The position numbers and the translations under genes are program-made. From NCBI GenBank assembly GCA_030490835.1, contig CM059971.1:74542224-74606223 (forward strand): a stretch of 64,000 nt of DNA, in the 5' to 3' direction. A model generated the notes under the pieces. The model was not told the origin of the DNA. It was given only the letters and a program-made list of their open reading frames with translations, and searched no databases. The stretch's first letter is position 1, and every line of letters begins with the position of its first letter. Positions 1 to 11,040 of the stretch are shown here, piece by piece. Source of the DNA: Annona cherimola (taxonomy: Eukaryota; Streptophyta; Magnoliopsida; Magnoliales; Annonaceae).

Positions 1-59
1 ATGAGAATAATATTTTTTAGCACGGACTTAGTAGATTGTGCTTGAGGTGGTGTAGGTAG

Positions 60-870
60 CGCTGGTTGTGTAAGTGGGTTCAGAAGTCTTCTTAGGAAAT
101 CGGTGGTTTGTTATTATAAGCATAATTTTGGGTGTTTGACTAGTTTGGCCAAGAGAATTTGGGATGCTTTCTCCATCCAAGGTTATAAGTGTTAGAGTAA
201 GGATCACTATACGTGCGAGTGTTATACTAGTTGTTGACTGCATTGTCTTGCTCACTCGTATTGTCCTAAATGACAAAGCTATACTCAGATTTATAGTGTG
301 AGATTCGACAAATTTCACATTAAATTTGCCGAGAAGAAGATGTGCCTCAGTTTGTGGTATCTTGTTTCTTTTGATGCAGAATTTGGTCCAATTTAGCATA
401 AGTAGAGTACGTGAATTTGACAACATATATGTTACTTCGTCGAAAGGGTCCTTGAATATTGTCATATTAAGAGTCATAGATAACCAAGTCATTGAAAAAT
501 TCGAGAGCTTCCTTGTCAGTAAGTCGCATGAAGCAGCCTCTGGCAGCTGAATTGACGGCACTCCAAGTTGGTTTTGTCGAGTCCGTTGAAGAAATTTTAA
601 ATAATATCACCCCGTGAGATGTCATGATATAGACACTTGCATCGCAGATCTTCCATTCTCTCTCATGCATAATAGAGTGTCTCGCCATCTTTTTAGATGA
701 ATCAGTTGGTCTCATCCTTTATCTTTTTGGTCTTGATGGGTGGAAAGAATTTTTTGAAGCAAGTAGTAGAGAGCTTGTCCCATGTGTTGAAAGTACCGTC
801 GGGTGGCATAAAAAAGAATTACTTACTTGCCTTGTCACAAAGAGAAAATGAGAAGAGTTGAAGATGAATT
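60..870 (-). pseudogene. Ty3/gypsy gag remnant (decayed)
   Basis: Conceptual minus-strand translation gives gag landmarks scattered over several frames. Around 700-620 it reads DGETLYYAWERMEDLRCKC, like the YEAWERFKDLLRRCPHHGIP block of plant Ty3 gag. Around 540-470 it reads RLTDKEALEFFNDLVIYDS. Near 300 there is a damaged zinc knuckle (CEIC..SH, last cysteine lost), and near 205-146 PYSNTYNLGWRKHPKFSW, a signature of the Athila/Tat gag. Stops and frameshifts interrupt every frame, so no protein can be made. The bases up to about 1250 probably continue the same remnant but show no clear motif. The element is cut off by the window edge. The family call is from memory of gag motifs, not a search. 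Confidence 0.6.
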
Positions 871-1286
871 ATCTCTCATGGAATTTTTTAGACATTAATT
901 GTGTTGCTCAGCTGCAAAAATTTGGTGATATGTACGTTGAGATTTTTAGAAAGTAATCTGCAAACTAATCCTACTGGACCATCTGAATAAGTTCTGCTTT
1001 GAGTTCAAAGTTCTGGAGTCTAATGTTGGGTTCCACTATGCATGATTGAAAGCCTCGAGGGTCGGGACGATTCTGACCACTCAGACTTATCCTCCTTAAT
1101 GGATTATTATTTTTTTCCTGGCTTCTTCATACTCCTGCTGTGGCGGATCTGGATTGTTGTGGTCTGCGATACTTTCCTATGATGATTGTTACTTTTTGTA
1201 TTCATGAATTCTCTTCCTGAAAGAACATTCAATCTCAGAATCAACAGTAAAGAGTTTCTCGGCTAGTTGTTTTATAAAACTCGGAG

Positions 1287-2126
1287 TAAGGGTGAAAATA
1301 AGGTTGGGTCGACTCGTGACCCGCCCCACCCCATCTCGATTTTATAGAGAGTTGAGGCAATGATTTTGACCCGATGGGATAAGGGGGTCATAATTTTGGA
1401 CCCGTGTTTTAATTATAAAGGACGGGATGAGATGACCATGTCTCGCCCCGACCTGCAAAATATAAATTATTTTTATAAATTATATAACTTATGTGAATGT
1501 TGTTTTATTAGATAAATATATTTTACTTTATAACTTATTAATGTGAACATAATTTATGTTGATGTATGTTTAACCTTATAACTTATTTATATTGATAAAT
1601 TTTTATTTTTAATTACATATATGTGGTTCAAGTTATCTTTTTCACATATTTATCAATGAAATAAGATATATTATCGATGTTGTTTATATCTTATAAGAAT
1701 GAATATTATCATTTTGTAATTTAAAATTTTAATTGTAATTCAAAATTTACATCAATGTACATTTAAGGTCGATACACATATTTATTAGGATTAAGTTGTA
1801 AATAAAATTATTAAAAAAATTTACTAACGTTTTATTATGAGAATTGTGTTTTACTTACTAAATAGCAAAATATTGAATCATTTAACCTTTAAATTTATCA
1901 TAAATATGAGTTTATATTGATATGTATATAAATTTTTAAACTTTGACCAGCTTTTTTAACCTGATCCATCATCCTGATTTCGATCCAAAACCAACCCAAA
2001 GTTTGTCCCGACACCTCTTAAAGAAATGTAAGGGTTGGACTGACCTTGTCTCGACCTAATATAAAAAGTAGAGTCAAAGTTGGGCACACCCTTACCTGCC
2101 TCGATCCACCCCGATTTTCACCCCTA
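1287..2126. mobile_element. Non-autonomous hAT-like element, 840 bp
   Basis: The ends are inverted repeats: left TAAGGGTGAAAATAAGGTTG, right end on the opposite strand TAGGGGTGAAAATCGGGGTG. They are flanked by near-identical 8-bp direct repeats, ACTCGGAG at 1279-1286 and ACTCTGAG at 2127-2134. Eight-base duplications are the hallmark of the hAT superfamily. The interior is AT-rich, with GACCCG/CGGGTC-rich subterminal stretches on both sides and no coding capacity. A second member of the same family lies at 39678-40411. The borders are seen directly; the superfamily assignment is by inference from the duplication length. Confidence 0.75.
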
Positions 2127-2284
2127 ACTCTGAGTATACGGGTGCATATAATGACAGGTTAAAAGCACCAGCTGATTTAAAAAAAAAAAGATAGATGAAG
2201 GAGAGAGAAGGGAATAGACAAAGAAGATGAAAAAGAAAAAGATAGTGACTAATAACAAAGTTCAAAATAATGTCAAATTCTCGC

Positions 2285-3562
2285 AAAAATACTTATTTAC
2301 AATTTCCCTACAAATATAAGTCATAGATTGTGGTATATAAATATCAATCTACAAGGAATTCAAGATTCAAGATTTCGGATTTAAAAACTTATACCAAACA
2401 TAGAGAGAATAAAGTAAAAAGAAAAAAATAAGAAAAAAACGAGGTTGATCTTAAGAACATGAAATAAGAATTAAAAATCAAGAGATGCAAGTACTTAGGA
2501 TCTAGAGTTTTACATACATCTTCTACAATTGATGCGTGGATTGTTCATGTAATCTCGATATCATACGTTAAAGAAGAACTATCCATATATTATCATCGCA
2601 TTTTCTTTCAAAACCTACAAGGCGTATTATAATATTCTTAACTGCCTATTTTCATGAAATTAAGTCAATTAGAATCCATTAAGTTTTGTGGAAGTTCATG
2701 AGATTTCTCAATGCCATCATGACTATTTTCATAGTCTTAGATTTTCAGATTTAATATCTTAATTATTGTATATTATACTTTCACCTTTCGGTTCCATCAA
2801 TAATATATGAGAATAATTATCAAAATGTAATTTTTCTCACCAAGTAAGCATTAAATAACAAGATATTAAATTAATACAAAATACCTTAAATAATGAAACC
2901 ATAATATTCGCTATATTAGACTCATGTTACATCCTAAACCTTAGGTAACGGGTTTAGCCTAGTATATTTATAATCAAAATCAAATACAAAATAATATTAT
3001 ATCTAATATTCAACATAAACAAGACAATTAAAATCGAAAGAAAGAAAAAAAGGGAAAGCCTATTGATAAGAAGCCCCCACGGTGTCTTGACCGCTCCAAG
3101 CAACTCTCCGGCTCAGTTCTTACCTCGTGCTCTTCACTCATCTCACTCCCGGACCTCAACCCTAGCTCAAAGGATTTTCTAAAATGCTCTGAGAAATTCC
3201 CATGAGGTATTTATATAGAGTTCAGGAAAGCAGCTTGTGCATAGAGTCTGCTGCACACTTGAACTGCTTTGCTCCCTGCTTCCTTACCTTTTGCTTGAAA
3301 CTTCCTCCTTCATGTTTGGGCTAACGTTGGACACTATTTTGCTTCAAAATTCAATCTTGAATTTGTATTTTAACCTTGCTTTTATCAGTACTTGCCAATT
3401 AGATGCACTGAAATTGCACATTAGTTCTTGTTTTTCACAAATTACTTCAAATAGTGAGTATTCTTATAAAACAAAACTAAATCAATGAATAATTGAATCA
3501 AACCATCTCCATTAACCAAATTTCTATCAAATTATGGTCCAAAAAGAATATATGAAAATGAG
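2285..3562 (-). mobile_element. R1 repeat copy B (LTR-like, about 1.28 kb)
   Basis: Read on the minus strand this copy matches the two halves of copy A at 9215-9892 and 15142-15812, in the same order. Shared landmarks are a TATA-like CTCTATATAAA (minus strand, near 3215), the stretch around 3390-3470, and GACACCGTGGGGGCTTC near 3090. A TATA box followed by several hundred bases, no ORF, and a size over 1 kb suggest a solo LTR or other retroelement terminus. No clean TG...CA border or target duplication could be found. The class is therefore uncertain, but the homology is clear. Confidence 0.6.
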
Positions 3563-3570
3563 TTAACATA

Positions 3571-4380
3571 GACACCATTGGGGCTTCTGATCAATAATTT
3601 CTCCTTTCTTTCCTTCTTTTGATTTTAATTGTCTTATTTATGATGGATATTAGATACGATATTATTTTATAATTAATTTTTATTATAAACATACTAGGTT
3701 AAACCCATTATCTAGGGTTACTAGGTTAAACCCATTATCTAGGGTTTAGGATACAACACAATCTAATGTAGTAGATATTGTAGTTTGATTATTTAAGGTA
3801 TTTGTATTAATTTAATATCTTATAATCTCAATGCTTGTTGGGTATATGGTACCATACTTCAACATGATTTCATATATAGGTGATAGAACCAAAAGGTGAA
3901 AGTCGAATATACGATAATTAAAATATTAAACATGAAAATCTAAGACCATAAAAATAAGCATGATGACTTTGAGGAATCTCATAAACTTCCATAAAACTTA
4001 ATAGATTCTAATTGACTTAATTTCACGAACATAGATAACTAAAAAAATTAAAGTATGTCTTGTAGGTTTCAAGAAAAAGGTGTAAAGATAATATCAGGAT
4101 AGTTCTCCTTTAACATATAATTTCTAGATTAAATAAGCACTTTACATATCTATTGCAGACGTCGCATTTGAAACCATAGATCCTAGGTACTTGTATCCCC
4201 TGACTTTTAATTCTTCGTTTTGTGTTCTTAAGATCAACATTTTCTTTTGATATCTCTTTCCTTTTCTCTATTCTCCTTGTGTTTAATGTAAGTATTTAAA
4301 TCCAACATTTTAAGTCTTGAATTCTTTGTGAGATCAATATTTTATATATTACAATTTACAAACCATGTACTCGCAGAGAG
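3571..4380 (+). mobile_element. R1 repeat copy C (5'-truncated)
   Basis: This is the 3' two-thirds of the R1 repeat in the orientation opposite to copy B, which starts nine bases to the left. It begins at GACACCATTGGGGCTTC, equivalent to an internal point of copy B, and runs to about 4380. Copies B and C therefore form a large imperfect inverted repeat (2285-3091 against 3571-4380) with the unique 5' part of copy B in the loop. It contains a private 27-bp tandem duplication at 3693-3746. Confidence 0.6.
3693..3746. repeat. 27-bp tandem duplication
   Basis: The unit starting ACTAGGTTAAACCCATTATC occurs twice without a gap (3693-3719, 3720-3746). Copy B of the same repeat has the unit once, so the duplication is recent relative to the copies' divergence. 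Confidence 0.85.
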
Positions 4381-7257
4381 ATCGCTAACATGGACTATGA
4401 TTGGTTACCACCATAATGCCTTTTTTGATGAGGAAGAAGAAATTTTGATCTTCTGATGCTGCTGCTATGTGGATTGGAGTTTTGAATTTTTCAATTTTTC
4501 GGGCATCAAATTATTGAAATGTTGCTTAGAAGTGGAAGAAAAGAGGAATTACAAATGCAGAAGCTATGAAGAGGACATTAGGAGAAAGGGTGCACCAAAA
4601 GAGAAGGGCAAAAAGGGATTTAGGGCTTCGAAAAATCGAGAGGGAAAGAGACTTTAAAAAATCTAGAAGGAAAATGGAGAGGGAAATAGACTTTGAAAAA
4701 TTGAGAGGGAGATCCAGAGGAAAATAGGCTTTAAAAAATTGAGAAGGGGATCAAGAGGGTTTTCGATTCATATATACTAAGCATGTAAATCGGTTTAGCT
4801 AGCGGAGTGAGAAAACGGATAATTATCTGGTTAAACCGGTTAAAACTGACTTATTTTCCCTAATCGGTAATCGGGGCGAATCTACGGAATCCCAAGCTTT
4901 ATAATCTTTTTTACCCTCTATATTAGATATGGATAAATGAAAAATATAAAATTGGTAAAAATTGGGAAGACCTGCAATAAATTCAAATTCTAAATTCATT
5001 GATGGATCGAGAAGAGAATAGGGTGAATTTTTATTGATGAAAGTTTATTTTAAAGAGATGAATTTACAAATTCTGAGTGGAAACTAAGAGGCAAGTTTGC
5101 AATATTAAAAGTAATAGAAATGAGAAGTTATTTCATGGCAAAAGATATTAATTTAAGGTTCAAATGATGAGGAATTTGAGTTTTATATGAGCTTATAATT
5201 TAACCTATTAGGAAAGAAATATTTATGTAAAATGTATAAAGTGTATAAAAGATAAAAATATTAAACATGAGGTTATTTTTGTAATTATTGAAAGAAAGGA
5301 AATATTTGGATATTAAGTTGTGCAAGTGATATTGATTTAAAGATTAAATTGTGTGAATTATGAGTTCTAATTAAATTTGCAATTTCACCTATTATAAAAT
5401 GAGAAAATATAATAACCGTAAAATAAATAAAATTAATGAGCATTAATGGAAAGCGTTGGTGGGTAGGCATTAGCAGGAATCTATGCGCTTTTTAAAAGTC
5501 TGAAAGTTCCATTAAGCAAGAACACATAGAGACAGGGATAGAAAAAGAGGCTCCTAAGTTGAAATTTAGAAGAAAACTCGCGAGATTCTCAAATCTATTC
5601 CAATAAATCCCTCTGTGGATATGTCAATTAAGTAATTGAAAGTTTTTACACTTTATTGTTGAAGAATCAATAAAAATTTTAAGCTTTTGTAATTCATTCA
5701 CTTTTTTCCAAACTTTATAAATTCACTAGATTAACGAAATTGAAAGTATTTGATGAATCTATTTTAAATAAAGAACTCAAATATGTGCCAAAAGAAAAAT
5801 TAAAGCTTGCTTAGGCAATTTTCGCAATTACTAAAGTTGACAAAGAAGAGAGGAAGAAGAAGAAGAATTATTCAAAATTTAACTTTTCACTAAAATTTTA
5901 TAGAAAATCCCTCCTGAATTTGAGATTTTGCTAAAAGATACCTATTTTAAAGAAATTATGAAAAAATTCAAATCTTGCTAAATTTTTTATAAAAGAGATA
6001 TCTTTCAAAAGAGTATTACAAAATATCCTTCTCTTACAGTCATGTTGAGAAATTTCTTAAGAAAAATGTTAAAAAAATTGTAGAAAGCCCCTCATGAATG
6101 AAATATTTTGTAAAAAGGCTTTATATTGGCTAGAAATTTACATAATAGTTTCTAAAAAAATATTTTATATAAAAACTCATTATCTGAGAACTAAAAAATA
6201 TTAGTGGCAGCTCACGTTGACAACACAGGGTGGCTCGTGAGCCGTTAAAAGTATTTTTAATACAACTTCTAATATCGATGTCCGATTTTGATGATCCAAC
6301 TGTCAATTTTTATATTTTTGGACGTTCTAAATTTATTAGATAGATTAAGTTATCTATAAAGATTATTATTAAAAGATATTGATGAGCAAATTTTAATGGT
6401 GGGGATTTCACTTGATTACGGCCTATTAAGATGATAATTGAGACTTCTAAGCATCAAGATTAGCACTTAACATCTATTCTAATTGAAATAAACTTTCAAA
6501 GTTGATATAAGTGAAATTTACTAAATTCAAAGGACTATCTTTGTTAGATGGTAATCTAAGCATGGTGAAATGAAAGAAAGTATAATTGGTATCATTGTTG
6601 AATAATAATATTATTTAAGTAAAAATATTTGGATTGAAATGGTTAATGTTGACAACAGTGATGTGATCATGATTATTATGTTTAAATCCACTTGATATAT
6701 TTACATGATTTTTTTATGAACTTTGAGTAAAATGAAATGTTAATTTTGTAAATTCCAAATAACTGGAATTACGAAATTTATAATGAGAAGAAAAATTGAT
6801 ATCAAATGGTGAATATAAATACTAAAATAAATGATTAATTTTAAAAGAATATTATTATTTTAGTGAATGAGTAAAAGTAAAAGTATATCAAATTTGAGTG
6901 GACTACAATAAAATATAAGGCAAGTAGGATTTTGTTTTGAATTGATTTAATTATTTTATGTATTCCCCCGGCATGTATGTTTAATATACCAATAATTATG
7001 TTTTTGGTGAAATGATTAAATTTGATTGAAAGGATGATTTATTGAGGTGTCGAATCTGGGACTTGATTTATGAACTGAGCATGCTAGCATTATATTTTGA
7101 CATTTATATGTATACATTGAATGATAGTATTATCGTGTGTCATGGCTGAAGATGTTGATTGAGAAGTCTTGTTTGTAATCACTGATGACGATTAGAGACA
7201 TACCGCCTATTGAGGATCAGAGTATGATTTAGTCATTGATGGTTGTGAGCTCAAACA
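4381..7257. other. AT-rich intergenic stretch, no gene seen
   Basis: No reading frame of substance and no recognisable domain. A degenerate tandem array of roughly 50-bp purine-rich units (core GAGAGGGAAA...GACTTT) lies at about 4630-4760. Around 4780-4880 there is a short ACCGGTTAAA-rich segment reminiscent of a transposon terminus. The rest is diffuse AT-rich DNA without visible ends. Confidence 0.5.
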
Positions 7258-7515
7258 AATCGTGGCGATTGTGATATTATAATTGGAGACTATTTATTAT
7301 GATGTGATAATTGGAGCTGTAGATGTATCCGACTATTTATTGTGATATTGTACTTGGAGTCGTAAATGAGCTAGGCTATTTGTTGTGATGTGATGTGATA
7401 TTTAGAGCCGTGGTTATATCTGACTATTGTGATGTGATATTTAGAGTTGTGGTTGCGTCTGACTATCGTGATGTGATATTTGGAGCTGTAAATATGATCG
7501 ACTATTTATTGGTAT
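7258..7515. repeat. Degenerate minisatellite
   Basis: About five imperfect units built around GTGATGTGATATTTAGAG followed by a short spacer and GACTAT. Unit length drifts from about 60 down to 45 bases. The clearest units lie at 7395-7500. Such arrays are common in the untranslated parts of plant Ty3 retrotransposons, but no coding region is close enough to prove this. Confidence 0.55.
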
Positions 7516-8405
7516 TTATTATGAGACTAGTATATAGAAAATAATGCTTAGACATAGTGTCTAAGCTGAGCTATGGGCATAAGTTTATAACGGGGTCATG
7601 GATGTGTGAAAACCATGGTAGGATATTAGATACCTCCTTGTCTTTTGGCTGAGTACGGTGTTTTTTGCATTTGATTGTCTTGTGCTTAACATTGATGTAA
7701 GACGAGGCATGATATCAAACATCTCTATTGGATTTAACCTATATGATGAAAAGATCATGTGTATGATACACTATTGGAATGCTTAGTCACAAGCATATAT
7801 ATGGTACTGATTTGAATATGATTTATGATTTGTTGAAATATATATTATTTAACACTAATTTATGTTTTGGTTCTACTTATTGAGTTTGCCTGGACTTACC
7901 ATATTTTATCATATTTTAGATGATAGGTATGCGGGTGGAGACCAATATGGTGTTGGTACACAGGTTAGACTAGGATTTGATAAATCCATATTTAGAATTA
8001 TTTATCTTAATTTTTTTATGTATGGAGGACAGGATATATATGTTCTATTGATTCGAGCATTTGGATACAACTTTGTTTGGATTTAATGAAACATCTAACT
8101 TAAATAACCTATGAAATATTTGATATTACATCATGTTTTATATTATTGCACATATATGTTCTCTTCATTATCATTGATCCTGTAGTATTTTAGTAGCAAC
8201 TCTTGACTCGGTCAACAGAGCATCTATAAAATAAGACCCGTCAAATCACTGATTCCTAGTCGAATTGGTTGAACTAGCTAGTCCAATTTGATTCTTACAA
8301 CATTGGTTGTGAGATAAAACCTTAAGTATGAGTTTGTATGTGTTTGTGGGTGCTTGTCTCTAATATGATCAAAATAAGAAGAATTTGTTGATGTAAGATG
8401 CTTCT
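7516..8405. other. Unassigned AT-rich stretch
   Basis: No gene is seen. The sequence around 7880-7940 (CCTGGACTTACC then GATGATAGGTATGCGGG) recalls the end of Ty3 LTRs, but no partner repeat is present in the window, so this is left open. Confidence 0.3.
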
Positions 8406-8764
8406 AAGGGGTTGCTTGGCAAATGTCAAAAGTACTGTTTTTTTCTAAAACTTATCAATGGTAGGATGGAATGAGAAAATTAGTCATTTCAAAATCAATA
8501 TATGTCACTCACAAGTTGCCATCTTTACTTCAAGGACTGACATCCTAGGAAACCATGCATCGATTGCATCAGTTATTTGCACCCGTGCTTACAGTTGTGC
8601 CACTGGAACACATGCTCCGCCTACAATTGCATGCAGCCCAATTAATGGATATGTGATCATGGATTCTAACAATGCTATAATTTCAATCAGTTTAGAATTA
8701 AGGCCGATAGTTTTCATCCAGCAAAACACGTCACCAAGTTTTGCCAATTGCCAAACAGAACCTT
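8406..8764. mobile_element. Possible small TIR element, 359 bp
   Basis: The left end reads GGGGTTGCTTGGCAAATGTC. The right end on the other strand reads GGTTCTGTTTGGCAATTGGC. The shared TTTGGCAA pattern and the inverted arrangement suggest a hAT-like MITE. No convincing target duplication was found, and the 102-codon frame inside is not recognised. Confidence 0.35.
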
Positions 8765-8791
8765 AGAAAATAGTAAAAATTCTTTGACTAT

Positions 8792-9064
8792 GGGTGTGTT
8801 TGTTTGGGCCAAAAAATATCAATTAAAACTTTTCAATCCAAAACTTTTCACTCTTTATAATTATTTTTTAATATTTTTCTGTACAAATTACCTTACTTTT
8901 CAATCATTTCTACACAACTACCAATACAACTAACCTATATATCTTAACTTTATTCTCTTTACTCTTCATCATTTCCTCTATTATATCACATCATTTTTTA
9001 TCTATTTGACAACTTCTACCCAAAAACTTTTCATCAAAAATTTTACCCTCAACCAAACAAACCC
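8792..9064. mobile_element. Tourist-like MITE, copy 1
   Basis: Terminal inverted repeats GGGTGTGTTTGTTTGG and CCAAACAAACCC, flanked by the 3-bp duplication TAT (8789-8791, 9065-9067). The interior (AAAACTTTTCA, TCAATCATTTCTACA, ATTATATCACATCATTTT) matches the elements at 17123, 24163 and 44251. Size, ends and 3-bp duplication fit the PIF/Harbinger-derived Tourist class. Confidence 0.75.
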
Positions 9065-9214
9065 TATATTTGTAATATGATATGAAATGAGTTAAGATAC
9101 TACAATACTAATAAAAAAATTAATCCCATAAAATATTAAAAATAAGCCTATTACTAATTTGCATTGAAGCTGAATGCAAAAGTTTGCATTAGATCGAGCT
9201 CAAATAGGAATTAA

Positions 9215-9892
9215 TATATCATATTATTAACTCATTTTCACACTTTTTTTGATTTATTATTTGATGAAAATTTAGTTAATTGAGGTTGTTTAATTTGACT
9301 ATTCCTTTATTAAGCTTTATTTTATAAAAATACTCACTATCTGATGCAATTTGTGAAAAACAAAGAGTAATGTGTAATTTTAGTGCAACTCATGGCCAAA
9401 TTGGCAAGTATTCATGAAAGGAAGGATAAAACGCAAATTCAAGACTCACTTTTGAAGTAAAATAGAGTCAAAAGTCAGCCCAAATGCATAAGAGGAAGTT
9501 TTGAGCAGAAGGGAAGCAAGTAGGGAGCTAGGTGCCACACAGTTCAAATTGTGTAGACTCTTGGATGCGTAATCCAAGTGCACAACGGACTATGTGTGCA
9601 AGTTGCCTCTCGAAACTCTATATAAACACCTCCTAAGTACTCCCATAATATCTTAGAACGTGGCTTAAACTAAGGCTTGAGGTCCAGAAGCTAGAGAAGA
9701 CGAGGAACACAAGGCTAGGAGCGAAAAGGCTAGCAGTTTGAATGATTCAAGACACTATTGAAGCTTTTAATTAATAAGCTTTCTTTTCTTCCTTTCCTTT
9801 CCTTTTAATTGTTTGTTTAAGATGAATTCTATATATAATGTTGTTTTGTTTTTGGATTATATTTTAAACATGCTCAGATAAGTGACGAGCTG
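9215..9892 (+). mobile_element. R1 repeat copy A, left part
   Basis: Homologous to the reverse complement of 3091-3562 and beyond, including the TATA-like CTCTATATAAACACC near 9617. The copy is interrupted after 9892 by the Athila-type element and resumes at 15142. With the insertion removed, copy A is about 1.35 kb, close to copy B. Confidence 0.6.
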
Positions 9893-11015
9893 CGTATATG
9901 TCAATTAAAATGTTCGCTATTTACGCAAATATACGTGTCGTGTCAAGTAATAAAGAGTGAGTAAAGTATCATTCCCACGAGGAATTGTTAACCTGAATTA
10001 TTAATTAGTTAAACTGCTTTCGATAGGTGGAAAATTCTGAGTTTATGATTTAACTAAATTAACAATTGCAATGAGAAATCAGAGTAGAGATTACGAGACT
10101 ACTGGACACTAGAAACGAGTTTACTGATTAGGGATAACAGATGGATAACTCGGAATCCTTGAATCTAAACTATATTATTTTGGTCCTTTTTAATTGGATT
10201 GCATATGGATTTACTAGCCCAAGTTCATGCATCTTTATATATGTCTTTCAACATTATATAAAGCTAATTACACCCTATTTAATTGCTATGTTCCCATGTC
10301 ATTAAATAAAGTAAAATTGATAAGTTCATAACCTGTATAATGACTACACAGGGTTTAACGGTATATTCATATCCGTTAAATAACTCCCCTTACACAAAGG
10401 TAGAAACCTATGCCTCCCACATAGATCTGGCAGAGATTTTCCTCTTCCAAAGATAAATCAAGCAATTAAATCATCTTTCAAGGTAGTTAATCTTGTAAAA
10501 AGTATTAAATCACTCATGCAAAGGTAAATCATACACAATTATATATAAAATCAAATATTCATTCTTGAATATTCTAAGAACCAAGAAACAATATAGTTTA
10601 GAATTCAAATCATCCTAACTATCCATCTAATGGAGGTTTAGTTCAAAGACATGATTTCAACATCCATTACATCTATGTAAAAAGTATCTATGAAAGCAGA
10701 GAAAGAAAAGTGGAAAGAAATAGAAAAAATTATGTTCCGGTGGTTTCCACCAATGGGGTTGAATTCTCTCCCAGACTTTGATCTTGATTTCCTCTTTCTC
10801 TTGCTCTTTAGTTCGTCTCTGGGCTCGTTCTTCTCTTTTTCTCACGCGCGAACCCCTAGGAACTATTTATAGAGTCCTTTTGTGCAGCTTACGCACTGAA
10901 ATTTGCGCGTACGGTTGCGTATTGGTGCCAAGGCGTCAACTCTCTGTGTGCTGGGCAACTTGGACACTTTTTGTAAACCCTAGAAATCCATGCTTTAGTG
11001 CCTAGGCACAATTTC
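9893..11015 (-). repeat. 3' LTR, lacking its first ~500 bp
   Basis: Aligns with 13508 to about 14640 of the other LTR. The match breaks near 11010-11020, just beyond a degenerate copy of the GCGCCTAGGCGC motif. The missing part corresponds to 14640-15141 of the intact LTR, so the internal deletion joined pol directly to the middle of this LTR. Confidence 0.75.
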
Positions 11016-11040
11016 CTCTGGGTCCTTTTTAATACAAGTC

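Noticed and set aside
467..715. 82-codon frame as a small host gene
   Set aside because: Its C-terminal part matches retrotransposon gag; the rest is frameshifted gag.
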